A stretch of 64,000 bases of DNA from Pseudacidovorax sp. NFM-22 (GTDB taxonomy: Bacteria; Pseudomonadota; Gammaproteobacteria; Burkholderiales; Burkholderiaceae_C). Made by a program: the position numbers and the translations under genes. This document shows positions 41,017 to 50,562 of the stretch, piece by piece. The stretch lies in NCBI RefSeq assembly GCF_021401245.1, contig NZ_JACBFY010000006.1, forward strand, positions 124,001 through 188,000, written 5' to 3'. Numbering within the stretch: the first letter of the stretch is position 1; every line of letters begins with the position of its first letter. The notes beneath the pieces are model-generated. The model worked only from the letters and a program-made list of their open reading frames with translations. It was not told the origin of the DNA and searched no databases.

Positions 41017-41048
41017 CCGGTGGTGTGAAGCGGCGATGCCGCCCACGG

Positions 41049-41189
41049 TCACTGGCGCTTCTTCGCAGAATCTTCGATCTTTTCGCCCGCCTTCTGGACG
41101 TCCTGGCCCGCACCCTTGAAGGTGTTGCAACCGGCCAGCGGCACGGAGACGGCGAAAGTGATGGCGAGCAGGGCGGCGAGTTTCTTCAT
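41049..41189 (-). CDS. Entericidin A/B-type small lipoprotein
   Basis: 46-residue membrane lipoprotein, start ATG 41189 with a strong purine-rich binding site (GAGGAAGGAA). Signal peptide MKKLAALLAITFAVSVPLAGC has the lipobox LAGC with Cys21 for lipid attachment. The mature part NTFKGAGQDVQKAGEKIED is the entericidin signature. Family members are small cell-envelope lipoproteins, linked in E. coli to stationary-phase lysis; the role here is unknown. It has its own terminator and stands between gltA and lysR. Confidence 0.9.
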   Translation of the reverse strand: MKKLAALLAITFAVSVPLAGCNTFKGAGQDVQKAGEKIEDSAKKRQ

Positions 41190-41295
41190 GGGACGTTTCC
41201 TTCCTCTTCGTGGACGATGTGGATGTCGGAGGTCACCCTCCGCAGCGCAATTTGACGACCGGAAAGTCAGGCGGATGTCAGCCAAGACGCAAAAA

Positions 41296-41313
41296 GGCCG
41301 CCCGAAGGCGGCC
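41296..41313 (-). terminator. Terminator of the sdh-gltA operon
   Basis: On the minus strand GGCCGCC (41313-41307), tetraloop TTCG, GGCGGCC (41302-41296), followed by TTTTT (41295-41291). It is 48 bases after the gltA stop. Confidence 0.9.
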
Positions 41314-41360
41314 TATGCATTGCAGGCGGGCGCCTCGCGGCACCTGCATGCGGGCGGCGT

Positions 41361-42671
41361 TCAGCGCTGGGCGATCGGCTTGACGTCGCGCTTGTCGGCG
41401 CCGGTGAACAGCTGACGCGGACGGCCGATCTTGTACTCGGGGTCGCTGATCATCTCGTTGAGCTGAGCGATCCAGCCCACGGTGCGGGCCAGCGCGAAGA
41501 TGCCGGTGAACAGGTTGACCGGGATGCCGATGGCGCGCTGCACGATGCCGGAGTAGAAGTCGACGTTCGGGTAGAGCTTGCGCTGCACGAAGTAGTCGTC
41601 TTCCAGCGCGATCTTTTCCAGCTGCTTGGCCAGGGCGAACAGCGGGTCCTTTTCCAGGCCCAGCTCGGACAGGACCTCGTTGCAGGTTTCCTGCATCAGC
41701 TTGGCGCGCGGGTCGTAGTTCTTGTACACGCGGTGGCCGAAGCCCATCAGCTTGACGCCGGAGTTCTTGTCCTTGACCTTCTCCATGAACTCGCCGACCT
41801 TGGAGACACCGCCATTGCGCTGGATGTCTTCCAGCATGTTCAGGCAGGCCTCGTTGGCACCGCCGTGGGCAGGGCCCCACAGGCAGGCCACGCCGGCCGC
41901 GATGGCGGCGAAGGGGTTGGTGCCCGAGCTGCCGCACAGGCGCACGGTGGAGGTCGACGCGTTCTGCTCGTGGTCCGCGTGCAGGATGAAGATGCGGTCG
42001 ATGGCGCGCTCGATGACCGGGTTGACCTTGTACTCTTCGCACGGCGTACCAAACATCATGCGCAGGAAGTTGCCCGAGTAGCTCAGGTCGTTCTTCGGAT
42101 ACATGTACGGCTGGCCGGTGCCGTACTTGTAGGCCATGGCGACCAGCGTGGGCATCTTGGCGATCAGGCGGATGGCCGCGATCTCGCGATGCTCGGGGTT
42201 ATTGATGTCGGTGCTGTCGTGATAGAAGGCCGACAGGGCGCCCACCAGGCCGGTCAGCACGGCCATCGGGTGCGCGTCGCGGCGGAAGCCACGCAGGAAG
42301 AACTGCATCTGCTCGTTCACCATCGTGTGGCGCGTCACCGTGTCGGTGAACTCGGCCTTCTGCGACTCGTTGGGCAGTTCACCGTTGAGCAGCAGGTAGC
42401 AGGTTTCCAGGAAGTCGCAGTTCACGGCGAGCTGCTCGATGGGGTAGCCGCGGTACAGCAGCTCGCCCTTGTCGCCGTCGATGTACGTGATGGCCGACTG
42501 GCACGACGCCGTGGACAGGAAGCCCGGGTCGTAGGTGAACATGCCCGTCTGCGCGTACAGCTTGCGGATGTCGATGACGTCCGGACCGACCGTGCCCTTG
42601 TAGATCGGCAGATCGATGGCTTGGCCGCCATTGCTGAACGCGAGCGTGGCCTTGATGTCGGAGGCTTTCAT
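41361..42671 (-). CDS. gltA: Citrate synthase
   Basis: Condenses acetyl-CoA and oxaloacetate, first step of the TCA cycle. 436 residues, the large Gram-negative hexameric type. Active-site regions [22 protein letters not shown] and [15 protein letters not shown] carry the catalytic His and Asp. Last gene of sdhCDAB-sdhE-gltA, followed by a strong terminator. Confidence 0.97.
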   Translation of the reverse strand: MKASDIKATLAFSNGGQAIDLPIYKGTVGPDVIDIRKLYAQTGMFTYDPGFLSTASCQSAITYIDGDKGELLYRGYPIEQLAVNCDFLETCYLLLNGELPNESQKAEFTDTVTRHTMVNEQMQFFLRGFRRDAHPMAVLTGLVGALSAFYHDSTDINNPEHREIAAIRLIAKMPTLVAMAYKYGTGQPYMYPKNDLSYSGNFLRMMFGTPCEEYKVNPVIERAIDRIFILHADHEQNASTSTVRLCGSSGTNPFAAIAAGVACLWGPAHGGANEACLNMLEDIQRNGGVSKVGEFMEKVKDKNSGVKLMGFGHRVYKNYDPRAKLMQETCNEVLSELGLEKDPLFALAKQLEKIALEDDYFVQRKLYPNVDFYSGIVQRAIGIPVNLFTGIFALARTVGWIAQLNEMISDPEYKIGRPRQLFTGADKRDVKPIAQR

Positions 42672-42735
42672 GTCGACTTTCTCTTGAGAAGGTGGAGGAA
42701 ATGGGAGAGGGTGGCGAAGGATCGGATGGAGCGGC

Positions 42736-43047
42736 TCAGGCCGCGAGCCGGTCGCCCGGGGGGCGCATCAGCTCCAGCACCGCCGCCACCTCGGCCCCGG
42801 CCCATGCGGGCTCGGGCTCCTTTCGGCGCAGCAGAAGGTCGAGCAGGTCGTTGTCCGCCAGGTCCATCAGGGTTTCGATCGCCTGGGCCTGCGCCCGGGT
42901 CAGGCCAGCGCCATGCCGCTCGAAGAAGCGGGTGATGAAGATGTCGTTCTCCAGCAACCCGCGTCGGCAACGCCACTGCAGCCGGGCCAGGGCGCGCTCG
43001 TCGAGTCGTTCGTCGGATGCGCCCGGGGCTGGCTGCACTTGCGGCAT
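42736..43047 (-). CDS. sdhE: FAD assembly factor SdhE
   Basis: Small helical protein that helps attach FAD covalently to SdhA. 103 residues, about 15 longer than typical because of an N-terminal extension. The family motif [24 protein letters not shown] holds the RGxxE signature (RGLLE). Placed between sdhB and gltA, directly with its target complex. Confidence 0.92.
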   Translation of the reverse strand: MPQVQPAPGASDERLDERALARLQWRCRRGLLENDIFITRFFERHGAGLTRAQAQAIETLMDLADNDLLDLLLRRKEPEPAWAGAEVAAVLELMRPPGDRLAA

Positions 43048-43081
43048 GGCGTGTCGTCTCCGTTGCTTCGTTCGGCCAGGA

Positions 43082-43783
43082 TCAGATGGCGCGGCGCACC
43101 ATCAGCTCCTTGATCTTGCCGATGGCCTTGGTGGGGTTCAGGTGCTTGGGGCACACGTCCACGCAGTTCATGATCGTGTGGCAGCGGAACAGGCGGTACG
43201 GGTCTTCGAGGTTGTCGAGCCGCGCGCCGGTGGCTTCGTCGCGGCTGTCGGCGATGAAGCGGTAGGCCTGCAGCAGGCCGGCCGGGCCGACGAACTTGTC
43301 CGGGTTCCACCAGAAGCTGGGGCAGCTGGTGGAGCAGCTGGCGCACAGGATGCACTCGTACAGGCCGTTGAGCTCTTCGCGCTCTTCGGGCGACTGCAGG
43401 CGCTCGCGATCAGGCGCCAGGGCCTCGGTGATGAGGTAGGGCTTGATCGAGTGGTACTGCTTGAAGAACTGCGTCATGTCCACGATCAGGTCGCGGATCA
43501 CGGGCAGGCCCGGCAGCGGCTTGAGCACGATGGTGCCCTTGAGCGTGTTCATGTTGGTGAGGCACGCCAGGCCGTTCTTGCCGTTGATGTTCATCGCGTC
43601 GGAGCCGCAGACGCCTTCGCGGCAGGAGCGGCGGAAGGCGATGCTCGGATCCTGGGCCTTGAGCTTGACCAGGGCGTCCAGCAGCATGCGCTCGTGGCCG
43701 TCGAGTTCGATCTCGACGGTCTGCATGTAGGGCTTGGCGTCCTTGTCCGGGTCGTAGCGGTAGATCTGGAATGTGCGCTTCAT
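43082..43783 (-). CDS. sdhB: Succinate dehydrogenase iron-sulfur subunit
   Basis: Carries electrons from SdhA flavin to quinone through three clusters. 233 residues. The [2Fe-2S] cysteines are in SCREGVCGSDAMN and NGLAC; the [4Fe-4S] and [3Fe-4S] cysteines are in CILCASCSTSCP and CVDVCPKHLNP. Inner face of the cytoplasmic membrane. 28 bp after sdhA. Confidence 0.97.
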   Translation of the reverse strand: MKRTFQIYRYDPDKDAKPYMQTVEIELDGHERMLLDALVKLKAQDPSIAFRRSCREGVCGSDAMNINGKNGLACLTNMNTLKGTIVLKPLPGLPVIRDLIVDMTQFFKQYHSIKPYLITEALAPDRERLQSPEEREELNGLYECILCASCSTSCPSFWWNPDKFVGPAGLLQAYRFIADSRDEATGARLDNLEDPYRLFRCHTIMNCVDVCPKHLNPTKAIGKIKELMVRRAI

Positions 43784-43811
43784 GTCGGTGTCTCGTGGGG
43801 TTGCGGCGATG

Positions 43812-45620
43812 TCAGAACGTGCGGACCTTCGGCGGCACGCTGTCGACGGTCAGCGGCTTGAGGTTGACCGGCTTGTAGGTGAGGTTGTTGCCCGCGCTGT
43901 GCCACAGCGTGTGCTTCATCCACTCCTTGTCGTTGCGGCCAAGCGGGAACTCCGGATGGTCGGCCGGGTGCTCGTAGTCGTCCACCGTGTGGGCGCCGCG
44001 GCATTCCTTGCGGGCAGCGGCCGAGACCATCGTGGCCTGCGCCACTTCGATCAGGTTGTCCACTTCGAGTGCTTCCATGCGTGCGGTGTTCCACACCATG
44101 GACTTGTCCTTGAGCGTCACGGCCGGCACGCGGCTGCGCAGATCGGCCACCTTGACCACACCCTCGTCCATGCTGGCCTGGGTGCGGAACACGCCGGCGT
44201 GCTGCTGCATGGTGGCGCGGATGTCGTTGGCGATGTCCTGCGCATAGAGGCCGTCATTCGAATCCTGCAGCTGGTTCAGGCGGGCCAGGGTGCGGTCGGC
44301 GCCGTCGGCCGGCAGGGGCTTGTGCTCGCCGCTGTTCTTGACGAAGTCGACGATGTGCTTGCCGGCGGACTTGCCGAAGACCAGCAGGTCCAGCAGCGAG
44401 TTGGTGCCCAGGCGGTTGGCGCCGTGCACCGACACGCAGGAGCATTCGCCCACCGCGTACAGGCCACCCACGACCTGGTTGTGCACGTCGCCGTTCTGCA
44501 CCACCACCTGGCCGTTGATGTTGGTCGGGATGCCGCCCATCTGGTAGTGGATGGTGGGCACGACCGGGATCGGCTCCTTGGTGATGTCCACGTTGGCGAA
44601 GTTGTGGCCGATTTCCTCCACCGAGGGCAGGCGCTTGCGGATGGTGTCGGCGCCCAGGTGGTCCAGCTTCATCAGGATGTAGTCCTTGTTGGGACCGCAG
44701 CCGCGACCTTCCTTGATCTCCTGGTCCATCGAACGCGAGACGAAGTCGCGCGGGGCCAGATCCTTCAGCGTGGGCGCATAGCGCTCCATGAAGCGCTCGC
44801 CATTGCTGTTGAGCAGGATGGCGCCTTCGCCGCGGCAGCCTTCGGTCAGCAGCACGCCCGCGCCGGCCACGCCAGTGGGGTGGAACTGCCAGAACTCCAT
44901 GTCCTGCAGCGGGATGCCGGCGCGTGCCGCCATGCCCAGGCCATCGCCGGTGTTGATGAAGGCGTTGGTGGAAGCCGCGAAGATGCGGCCCGCGCCACCG
45001 GTGGCCAGCAGCACGGCCTTGGCCTGCAGCACGAACAGGTCGCCGGTTTCCAGCTCGATGGCGGTGACGCCCACCACGTCGCCGTCGGCGTCGCGGATCA
45101 GGTCCAGGGCCATCCACTCGACGAAGAAGTTCGTCTTGGCCTTCACGTTCTGCTGGTACAGCGTGTGCAGCATGGCGTGGCCGGTGCGGTCGGCCGCGGC
45201 GCAGGCGCGCTGCACGGGCTTCTCGCCATAGTTGGCGGTGTGGCCGCCGAAGGGGCGCTGGTAGATCGTGCCGTCCGGGTTGCGGTCGAAGGGCATGCCG
45301 AAGTGTTCGAGCTCGATCACGACCTTCGGTGCTTCACGGCACATGAACTCGATGGCGTCCTGGTCGCCCAGCCAGTCGGAGCCCTTGATGGTGTCGTAGA
45401 AGTGGTAGTGCCAGTTGTCCTCGGACATGTTGCCGAGCGAGGCCGACACGCCGCCCTGCGCCGCCACCGTGTGCGAGCGGGTGGGGAAGACCTTGGACAG
45501 CGAGGCCACGTTCAGGCCGGCGCGCGAGAGTTCGAGCGCGGCACGCATGCCGGAGCCGCCGGCGCCGACGATGACGACGTCGAACTTGCGCGTCGCGATT
45601 TTTGCTTTGGTGTACGACAT
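43812..45620 (-). CDS. sdhA: Succinate dehydrogenase flavoprotein subunit
   Basis: Oxidises succinate to fumarate. 602 residues from ATG 45620. FAD-binding VIVGAGGSGMRAALELS at about 14-30, the covalent FAD histidine in RSHTVAAQGG, the catalytic region GGIPTNINGQV and HGANRLGTNSLLDLLVFG are all intact. sdhD ends 4 bp upstream, so the two are tightly linked. Confidence 0.97.
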   Translation of the reverse strand: MSYTKAKIATRKFDVVIVGAGGSGMRAALELSRAGLNVASLSKVFPTRSHTVAAQGGVSASLGNMSEDNWHYHFYDTIKGSDWLGDQDAIEFMCREAPKVVIELEHFGMPFDRNPDGTIYQRPFGGHTANYGEKPVQRACAAADRTGHAMLHTLYQQNVKAKTNFFVEWMALDLIRDADGDVVGVTAIELETGDLFVLQAKAVLLATGGAGRIFAASTNAFINTGDGLGMAARAGIPLQDMEFWQFHPTGVAGAGVLLTEGCRGEGAILLNSNGERFMERYAPTLKDLAPRDFVSRSMDQEIKEGRGCGPNKDYILMKLDHLGADTIRKRLPSVEEIGHNFANVDITKEPIPVVPTIHYQMGGIPTNINGQVVVQNGDVHNQVVGGLYAVGECSCVSVHGANRLGTNSLLDLLVFGKSAGKHIVDFVKNSGEHKPLPADGADRTLARLNQLQDSNDGLYAQDIANDIRATMQQHAGVFRTQASMDEGVVKVADLRSRVPAVTLKDKSMVWNTARMEALEVDNLIEVAQATMVSAAARKECRGAHTVDDYEHPADHPEFPLGRNDKEWMKHTLWHSAGNNLTYKPVNLKPLTVDSVPPKVRTF

Positions 45621-45624
45621 GGGC

Positions 45625-45990
45625 TCAGATCCTCCAGAGCACTTGAATCGCCCAGCCGGCACAACCGACGAGCCAGACGATGGTGAAGATTTGCATGAAC
45701 AGACGGATGCCGACGGGCTGGACGTAGTCCATCCACACGTCGCGCATGCCCACCCATACGTGCCAGAGGAGCGCGGCGATCACTGCAAAGGTCAGGACCT
45801 TCATCCATTGCGGGGCAAAGATGCCTGCCCACTGGTCGTAGCCGACGGGGCCGCGGGTGAGGAGAACCTGCGCGAGGACGACGATGGTGAAGACCGCCAT
45901 CAGCGCGCCGGTGACGCGCTGCGAGAGCCAGTCGCGCAGGCCGTAGTGCGCGCCGACGACGGTGCGCTTGGAGCCGTAATTCACTGCCAT
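45625..45990 (-). CDS. sdhD: Succinate dehydrogenase membrane anchor subunit
   Basis: Membrane anchor that with SdhC binds heme b and ubiquinone. 121 residues with three membrane helices at about 25-45, 62-82 and 95-117. HVWVGMRDVWMDYV carries the family His and the quinone-site region. Between sdhC and sdhA. Confidence 0.93.
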   Translation of the reverse strand: MAVNYGSKRTVVGAHYGLRDWLSQRVTGALMAVFTIVVLAQVLLTRGPVGYDQWAGIFAPQWMKVLTFAVIAALLWHVWVGMRDVWMDYVQPVGIRLFMQIFTIVWLVGCAGWAIQVLWRI

Positions 45991-46015
45991 GGTGTTGTGT
46001 GCCTTCTTCTTGTGA

Positions 46016-46462
46016 TCAGTACAGGCCGAACAGCTTGGCGCCGAGCGCCAGCGTCAGGAGGATGCTGATGGCCAGGACGACGATGGCGGAGGTCTTGCCG
46101 AACTCCTTGGTCACGGCCGCATGGCTGACGTCCATCCAGAGATGGCGCAGGCCCGCGCAGAAGTGGTGCAGGTAGCCCCAGATCAGAGCCAGGGCCACGA
46201 GCTTCAGGAACCATCCCGGCAAAAAACCAAGGCCGCTGTCGAAGGCGGCCTTGAACTTGGCATAGGAGATTTCCGAAGAGACGGAGGTGTCGAACATCCA
46301 GATGATGAAGGGCATCAGCAGGAACATCAGCACGCCGCTGACACGGTGCAGGATGGACACGATGCCTGCCGGCGGAAGCCGGTAGCCCGTGAGATCCGTG
46401 ACCACGTTGATGTTGCGGAATTCGCGGCGCGGCGGCCTGGTCTTGGAAGCTAGCTCTGTCAT
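46016..46462 (-). CDS. sdhC: Succinate dehydrogenase cytochrome b556 subunit
   Basis: First gene of sdhCDAB-sdhE-gltA. 148 residues with three membrane helices (about 38-58, 80-102 and 120-146). RPPRREFRNINVVTDLTGYRLPPAGIVSILHRVSG is split over residues 7-42 and holds the quinone-binding Ser and Arg; HHFCAGLRHLWMD contains the heme ligand histidine. Confidence 0.94.
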   Translation of the reverse strand: MTELASKTRPPRREFRNINVVTDLTGYRLPPAGIVSILHRVSGVLMFLLMPFIIWMFDTSVSSEISYAKFKAAFDSGLGFLPGWFLKLVALALIWGYLHHFCAGLRHLWMDVSHAAVTKEFGKTSAIVVLAISILLTLALGAKLFGLY

Positions 46463-46535
46463 GGGGAGGTTCTTTCTGGGAGGTCGATAGGGCGACTCGT
46501 GTCAGGACGTTTATGCAGGCAACTCAAAATTCTAT

Positions 46536-46554
46536 TGCAATGCACCATGTTGCA
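46536..46554. promoter_or_regulatory. Inverted repeat upstream of sdhC
   Basis: TGCAA and TTGCA separated by 9 bases, in an AT-rich pocket about 75-90 bases before sdhC. It probably lies in the sdh promoter region. It does not resemble the GntR operator at 47453, and I cannot name the binding protein. Confidence 0.35.
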
Positions 46555-46649
46555 TGGGCTGTCTCTGAAGCTTTCTGTCGCCTTGCTTCGTTGCTATATT
46601 TTTTGAAGCAACATCGTTCCTGCCCATCAGTGCCGGAGGGGGCCGCGGG

Positions 46650-47405
46650 CTAGCCAAGGTCATTGCGATAGTGGTGCGTGTCGGTGCGGTACAGGCCGCG
46701 GCGCAGCTCCATCGGCGCATCGTGATACGTGTGGGCGATGCGTTCCACCGAGAGCAGCGGCGTCTGCAGTGTCACCTGAAGCAGCGAAGCCTGCTCGGCA
46801 TCGGGGAGAACGGCGCGCAGCTTTTCCTCCGCCCGCACCATGCGGACGCCGAACTCGGTCTCGAACATCTCGTACATGGGGCCGCGCCACTCGGCCAGGC
46901 GTTCCGCCGTGAGCCCCTTGAAGGGCGCGCCGGGCAGCCAGAGGTCTTCGAGGATCGTGGGCACGCCGGCATAGGCCAGCACCCGGCGCACCTGCAACAC
47001 GGCGTCGCCCGCGCGCAAGGCCAGCGCCCGCGCGACCTCGGCGCTCGCGCGCACCCTTCGGCAGTCCACGATGGTGCGCTCTGCAGGCCCCTCGCTGGTG
47101 GGGCTTCCCTGGTCGGGCACCAGCTTGAGGAACCGGTATTGCACCTGCTGCTCTGCATGAGTGGCGACGAAGGTGCCCTTGCCCTGCCGGCGGACCAGCA
47201 GGTTGTCGGCCGCCAGCTCGTCGATGGCCTTGCGCACCGTGCCCTGGCTCACGCGAAAGCGTGCGGCGAGTTCGATCTCGCTGGGGATCGGCTCACCCGG
47301 CTTCCATTCCCCCGCCTGCAGGCTCTGCAGGATCAAGGCCCGTATCTGCTGGTACAGCGGGCTGAAGGAAGGCGTGCCGGCATCCGCGGCGGGTGGGGAG
47401 GACAT
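46650..47405 (-). CDS. GntR/HutC-family transcriptional regulator
   Basis: 251 residues from ATG 47405 (ATG 47429 is possible). The N-terminal winged helix spans about 10-75: PLYQQIRALILQSLQAGEWKPGEPIPSEIELAARFRVSQGTVRKAIDELA-type sequence, then VRRQGKGTFV. The UTRA effector domain fills the rest. It is upstream of sdhC on the same strand and divergent from mdh, with a palindromic operator in between. RegPrecise, as I recall, lists a GntR-family TCA regulator SdhR in related bacteria; this may be its counterpart, but the match is not proven here. Confidence 0.88.
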   Translation of the reverse strand: MSSPPAADAGTPSFSPLYQQIRALILQSLQAGEWKPGEPIPSEIELAARFRVSQGTVRKAIDELAADNLLVRRQGKGTFVATHAEQQVQYRFLKLVPDQGSPTSEGPAERTIVDCRRVRASAEVARALALRAGDAVLQVRRVLAYAGVPTILEDLWLPGAPFKGLTAERLAEWRGPMYEMFETEFGVRMVRAEEKLRAVLPDAEQASLLQVTLQTPLLSVERIAHTYHDAPMELRRGLYRTDTHHYRNDLG

Positions 47406-47452
47406 GGGTGGGGCGTGCAAGATGGGCATCGCGAAGCGTGCCAAGTCCCACA

Positions 47453-47474
47453 TCTTATATAAGACATAAGACGT
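47453..47474. promoter_or_regulatory. Probable GntR operator at the mdh promoter
   Basis: A perfect 12-bp palindrome TCTTATATAAGA (47453-47464) followed by a second half-site, so that ATAAGAC occurs twice in tandem. It stands between the divergent GntR gene and mdh, next to the mdh -10 element. Autoregulation and mdh control are inferred from position. Confidence 0.65.
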
Positions 47475-47491
47475 GCGCCATGGAATCGGCC

Positions 47492-47497
47492 TAGAAT
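47492..47497 (+). promoter_or_regulatory. mdh promoter -10 element
   Basis: TAGAAT, five of six consensus bases. The operator half-site ATAAGAC covers the place of the -35 element, which suits repression. The leader to mdh would be about 108 bases. Confidence 0.5.
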
Positions 47498-47611
47498 GCG
47501 CGGTTGTTTCCTGCCCCGGGTCGATTGGCGGTGCCGGTCGATGTGCAGATTCCTGCAGGCAGGGCTCGCACGGCACGTTCCGTTTCCTTTCTCTTCGTCT
47601 GGAGTCTTCCC

Positions 47612-48598
47612 ATGAGCAAAAAGCCCGTTCGCGTCGCCGTCACCGGCGCCGCCGGCCAAATCGGTTACGCCCTCCTGTTCCGCATCGCCTCGGGCGAGAT
47701 GCTCGGCAAGGACCAGCCGGTCATCCTGCAACTGCTGGAGATCCCCGACGAGAAGGCCCAGAAGGCGCTCAAGGGCGTGATCATGGAACTGGAAGACTGC
47801 GCCTTCCCGCTGCTGGCCGGCGTGATCCCCACCGGTGATCCGGAAGTCGCCTTCAAGGACGCCGACTACGCCCTGCTGGTGGGTGCGCGCCCCCGCGGTC
47901 CTGGCATGGAGCGCGCCGACCTGCTGGCCGCCAACGCCCAGATCTTCACCGCCCAAGGCAAGGCCCTGGACAAGGTCGCCAGCCGCGACGTCAAGGTGCT
48001 GGTGGTCGGCAACCCCGCCAACACCAACGCCTACATCGCCATGAAGAGCGCGCCCAGCCTGCCGCGCGAGAACTTCACCGCCATGCTGCGCCTCGACCAC
48101 AACCGCGCCGCCAGCCAGATCGCCGCGAAGACCGGTGGCCAGGTCGGCGAGATCGAGAAGCTGACCGTGTGGGGCAACCATTCGCCCACCATGTACGCCG
48201 ACTACCGCTTCGCCACCATCGGCGGCAAGAGCGTGAAGGACGCCATCAACGACCAGGTCTGGAACGCCGACGTGTTCCTGCCCACCGTGGGCAAGCGCGG
48301 CGCCGCCATCATCGATGCGCGCGGTCTGTCTTCGGCCGCCTCGGCCGCCAATGCCGCCATCGACCACATGCGCGACTGGGCCCTGGGCTCGCAGGGCAAG
48401 TGGGTCACCATGGGCGTGCCCTCCAACGGCGAATACGGCATCCCCAAGGACGTGATCTTCGGCTTCCCGGTCACCACCGAGAACGGCAAGTACAAGATCG
48501 TCGAGGGCCTGGAGATCGACGCCTTCTCGCAAGAGCGCATCAACAAGACCCTGGCCGAACTGCAGGGCGAGCAGGACGGCGTCAAGCACCTGCTCTGA
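47612..48598 (+). CDS. mdh: Malate dehydrogenase
   Basis: NAD-dependent interconversion of malate and oxaloacetate. 328 residues from ATG 47612 ([23 protein letters not shown] is the family start, GGAG 9 bases upstream). Motifs: [15 protein letters not shown], substrate arginines in [14 protein letters not shown], and catalytic His in [13 protein letters not shown]. Divergent from the GntR regulator gene. Confidence 0.97.
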   Translation: MSKKPVRVAVTGAAGQIGYALLFRIASGEMLGKDQPVILQLLEIPDEKAQKALKGVIMELEDCAFPLLAGVIPTGDPEVAFKDADYALLVGARPRGPGMERADLLAANAQIFTAQGKALDKVASRDVKVLVVGNPANTNAYIAMKSAPSLPRENFTAMLRLDHNRAASQIAAKTGGQVGEIEKLTVWGNHSPTMYADYRFATIGGKSVKDAINDQVWNADVFLPTVGKRGAAIIDARGLSSAASAANAAIDHMRDWALGSQGKWVTMGVPSNGEYGIPKDVIFGFPVTTENGKYKIVEGLEIDAFSQERINKTLAELQGEQDGVKHLL

Positions 48599-48732
48599 GG
48601 CCTTCCGAGGCCACGCGCGTTCCGGCCGGCTCGGCCGGGCGCGCGGCGGGAAGAGGTTCCAGCCGCCTCGCGGACCTTCTTTCCGATGGCCCGGGAACGC
48701 GGGGCCCGTTTTCCGACTCTTCCTTCGACACC

Positions 48733-49509
48733 ATGGATTGGGATCCCGCGCTGTACCGCCGCTACGAGGATGAGCGGACCCGCCCGGCCGCCGAGTTGCT
48801 GGCGCGGGTGCCGTTGACGTCGGCGAGGCGGGTGGTCGACCTGGGTTGCGGCCCGGGCAACTCCACCGAGCTCCTGGTGCGCCGCTTCCCGGATGCCGAG
48901 GTGATCGGCATCGACAACGCCGAATCCATGATCGTCGCCGCGCGCCAGCGGCTGCCGCAGTCCCGCTTCGAGCTGGGCGACATCGGCACCTGGCAGCCTT
49001 CAGGCGACGCGCCCGATCTCATCTATGCCAATGCCGCCCTGCAATGGGTGCCGGGCCACGAAGAGCTGCTGCCGCGGCTCTTCTCCTCGCTGGCGCCGGG
49101 GGGCGTGCTGGCCATCCAGATGCCTGACAACCGCCAGGAGCCCACGCATCGCCTGATGCGCGAGCTGGCCGGCCGTGCGCCCTGGGCCGCGCACATCGGC
49201 GACGCCGACCGCGTGCGCACCGAGCTGCTGACGATCGGTGGCTATTACGACCTGCTGGCGCCCGAGGCGGCCGAGGTCGACGTCTGGCACACCGTCTATC
49301 AGCACCGCATGGCTTCGGCCGCGGCCATCGTCGAGTGGGTCAGCGGTACCGGCCTTCGCCCTTTCCTCGATCCTTTGCCGGCGGACCTGCGGGCCAGCTA
49401 CCTGCAGGCCTACGAGCAGGGCGTCGACGCGGCCTATCCGGGGCGCACCGACGGCCGCCGCCTGCTGGCCTTTCCGCGCATGTTCATCGTGGCACGCCGT
49501 CCCTCATGA
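48733..49509 (+). CDS. tam: Trans-aconitate 2-methyltransferase
   Basis: SAM-dependent methyltransferase of 258 residues. The family start [19 protein letters not shown] and the SAM-binding motif [20 protein letters not shown] are characteristic of Tam, which methylates trans-aconitate, a spontaneous by-product that inhibits aconitase. [15 protein letters not shown] and WHTVYQHRM are further family segments. It lies between mdh and a CitE-like gene, whose start overlaps by ATGA. Confidence 0.9.
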   Translation: MDWDPALYRRYEDERTRPAAELLARVPLTSARRVVDLGCGPGNSTELLVRRFPDAEVIGIDNAESMIVAARQRLPQSRFELGDIGTWQPSGDAPDLIYANAALQWVPGHEELLPRLFSSLAPGGVLAIQMPDNRQEPTHRLMRELAGRAPWAAHIGDADRVRTELLTIGGYYDLLAPEAAEVDVWHTVYQHRMASAAAIVEWVSGTGLRPFLDPLPADLRASYLQAYEQGVDAAYPGRTDGRRLLAFPRMFIVARRPS

Positions 49510-50531
49510 GTGCCGATTCCATGGCTTTACGACGCGCCGCGCACCCGGCGGAGGTGCTGCTCGGCGCCCAGGCCGGCGCTGTCGCGCTGCCGGTGTGCGA
49601 CCACTACAGCGGCGTCGAGGCCCGCATGCGCAAGAGCCTGGCGCTGCAGGCCGAGATGGCGGCCGAATTCGGGGCCTGTGTCTTCGACGTCACGCTCGAC
49701 TGCGAGGACGGGGCGCCCGTCGGGGGCGAAGCGGATCATGCCCGGCTCGTCGTCGAATTGGCCCGCAACGCTGCGCCCGGCATGCGCGTGGGCGTTCGCG
49801 TTCATCCGGTCGACCATCCTGCGTTCGAGGCCGACGTCGACACCATTGCCGGCCAGGCCGGCGACCGCCTGGCCTACCTGATGGTCCCGAAGGTGGAACG
49901 GCCGGCCGATGTGGCGAGCGCCGTGGCCGCTCTGGACGCGGCCGGTGCCTCCCGACTGCCGCTGCATGTGCTGATCGAGTCCCCGCTGGCGGTGCACCAT
50001 GCCTTCGACATCGCGGCGCATCCTCGGGTGCAGTCGCTCAGTTTCGGCCTGATGGACTTCGTCTCGGCCCATGCCGGCGCCATCCCGGCGGACGGCATGG
50101 GCGCGCAGGGCCAGTTCTCGCACCCGCTGGTCGTCCGCGCCAAGCTGGCCATCGCGAGTGCCGCCCACGCCTTTGGCAAGGTCCCGTCCCATTGCGTCGT
50201 GACCGAGTTCAACGATGCGCAGGCCATGAAGAGCGCTGCGCGCCGGGCGGCGCGGGAGTTCGGCTACACACGGATGTGGAGCATCCATCCGAACCAGATC
50301 CGTCCCATCCTCGAGGCCTTCGCGCCGGACGAGGATCAGATTCAAATTGCTACACAAATAATAGCTTCAGCACAAGAAGCAGATTGGGCGCCCATCAGCT
50401 TTGATGGCACATTGCACGACCGCGCGAGCTACCGCCACTTCTGGCAGGTGCTGATGCGCGCACACGCCACCGGACGTACGTTGCCGGACCAAGCCGCCGG
50501 CTGGTTTGCGACGGACGACGCGTCCACCTGA
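49506..50531 (+). CDS. HpcH/HpaI (CitE-like) aldolase/citrate lyase family protein
   Basis: 341-residue CoA-ester lyase-like TIM barrel. Metal and substrate motifs [42 protein letters not shown] and [11 protein letters not shown] are visible; homologs cleave citryl-CoA, malyl-CoA or similar. The exact substrate is unknown. It overlaps tam by 4 bases. A short AT-rich stretch (50336-50383) in the C-terminal part stands out from the GC-rich gene. Confidence 0.82.
   Translation: MSADSMALRRAAHPAEVLLGAQAGAVALPVCDHYSGVEARMRKSLALQAEMAAEFGACVFDVTLDCEDGAPVGGEADHARLVVELARNAAPGMRVGVRVHPVDHPAFEADVDTIAGQAGDRLAYLMVPKVERPADVASAVAALDAAGASRLPLHVLIESPLAVHHAFDIAAHPRVQSLSFGLMDFVSAHAGAIPADGMGAQGQFSHPLVVRAKLAIASAAHAFGKVPSHCVVTEFNDAQAMKSAARRAAREFGYTRMWSIHPNQIRPILEAFAPDEDQIQIATQIIASAQEADWAPISFDGTLHDRASYRHFWQVLMRAHATGRTLPDQAAGWFATDDAST
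50336..50383 (+). repeat. AT-rich repeat-like segment inside the CitE-like gene
   Basis: About 48 bases of low GC in a high-GC gene, with GCTA ... TAGC inverted bits inside CAAATTGCTA and AATAGCTTC. From memory, similar elements occur between genes in Comamonadaceae. It keeps the reading frame and encodes [15 protein letters not shown]. Confidence 0.45.
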
Positions 50532-50562
50532 ACTCCGCCATCCAAGGAAGGTTCCTCTCACC

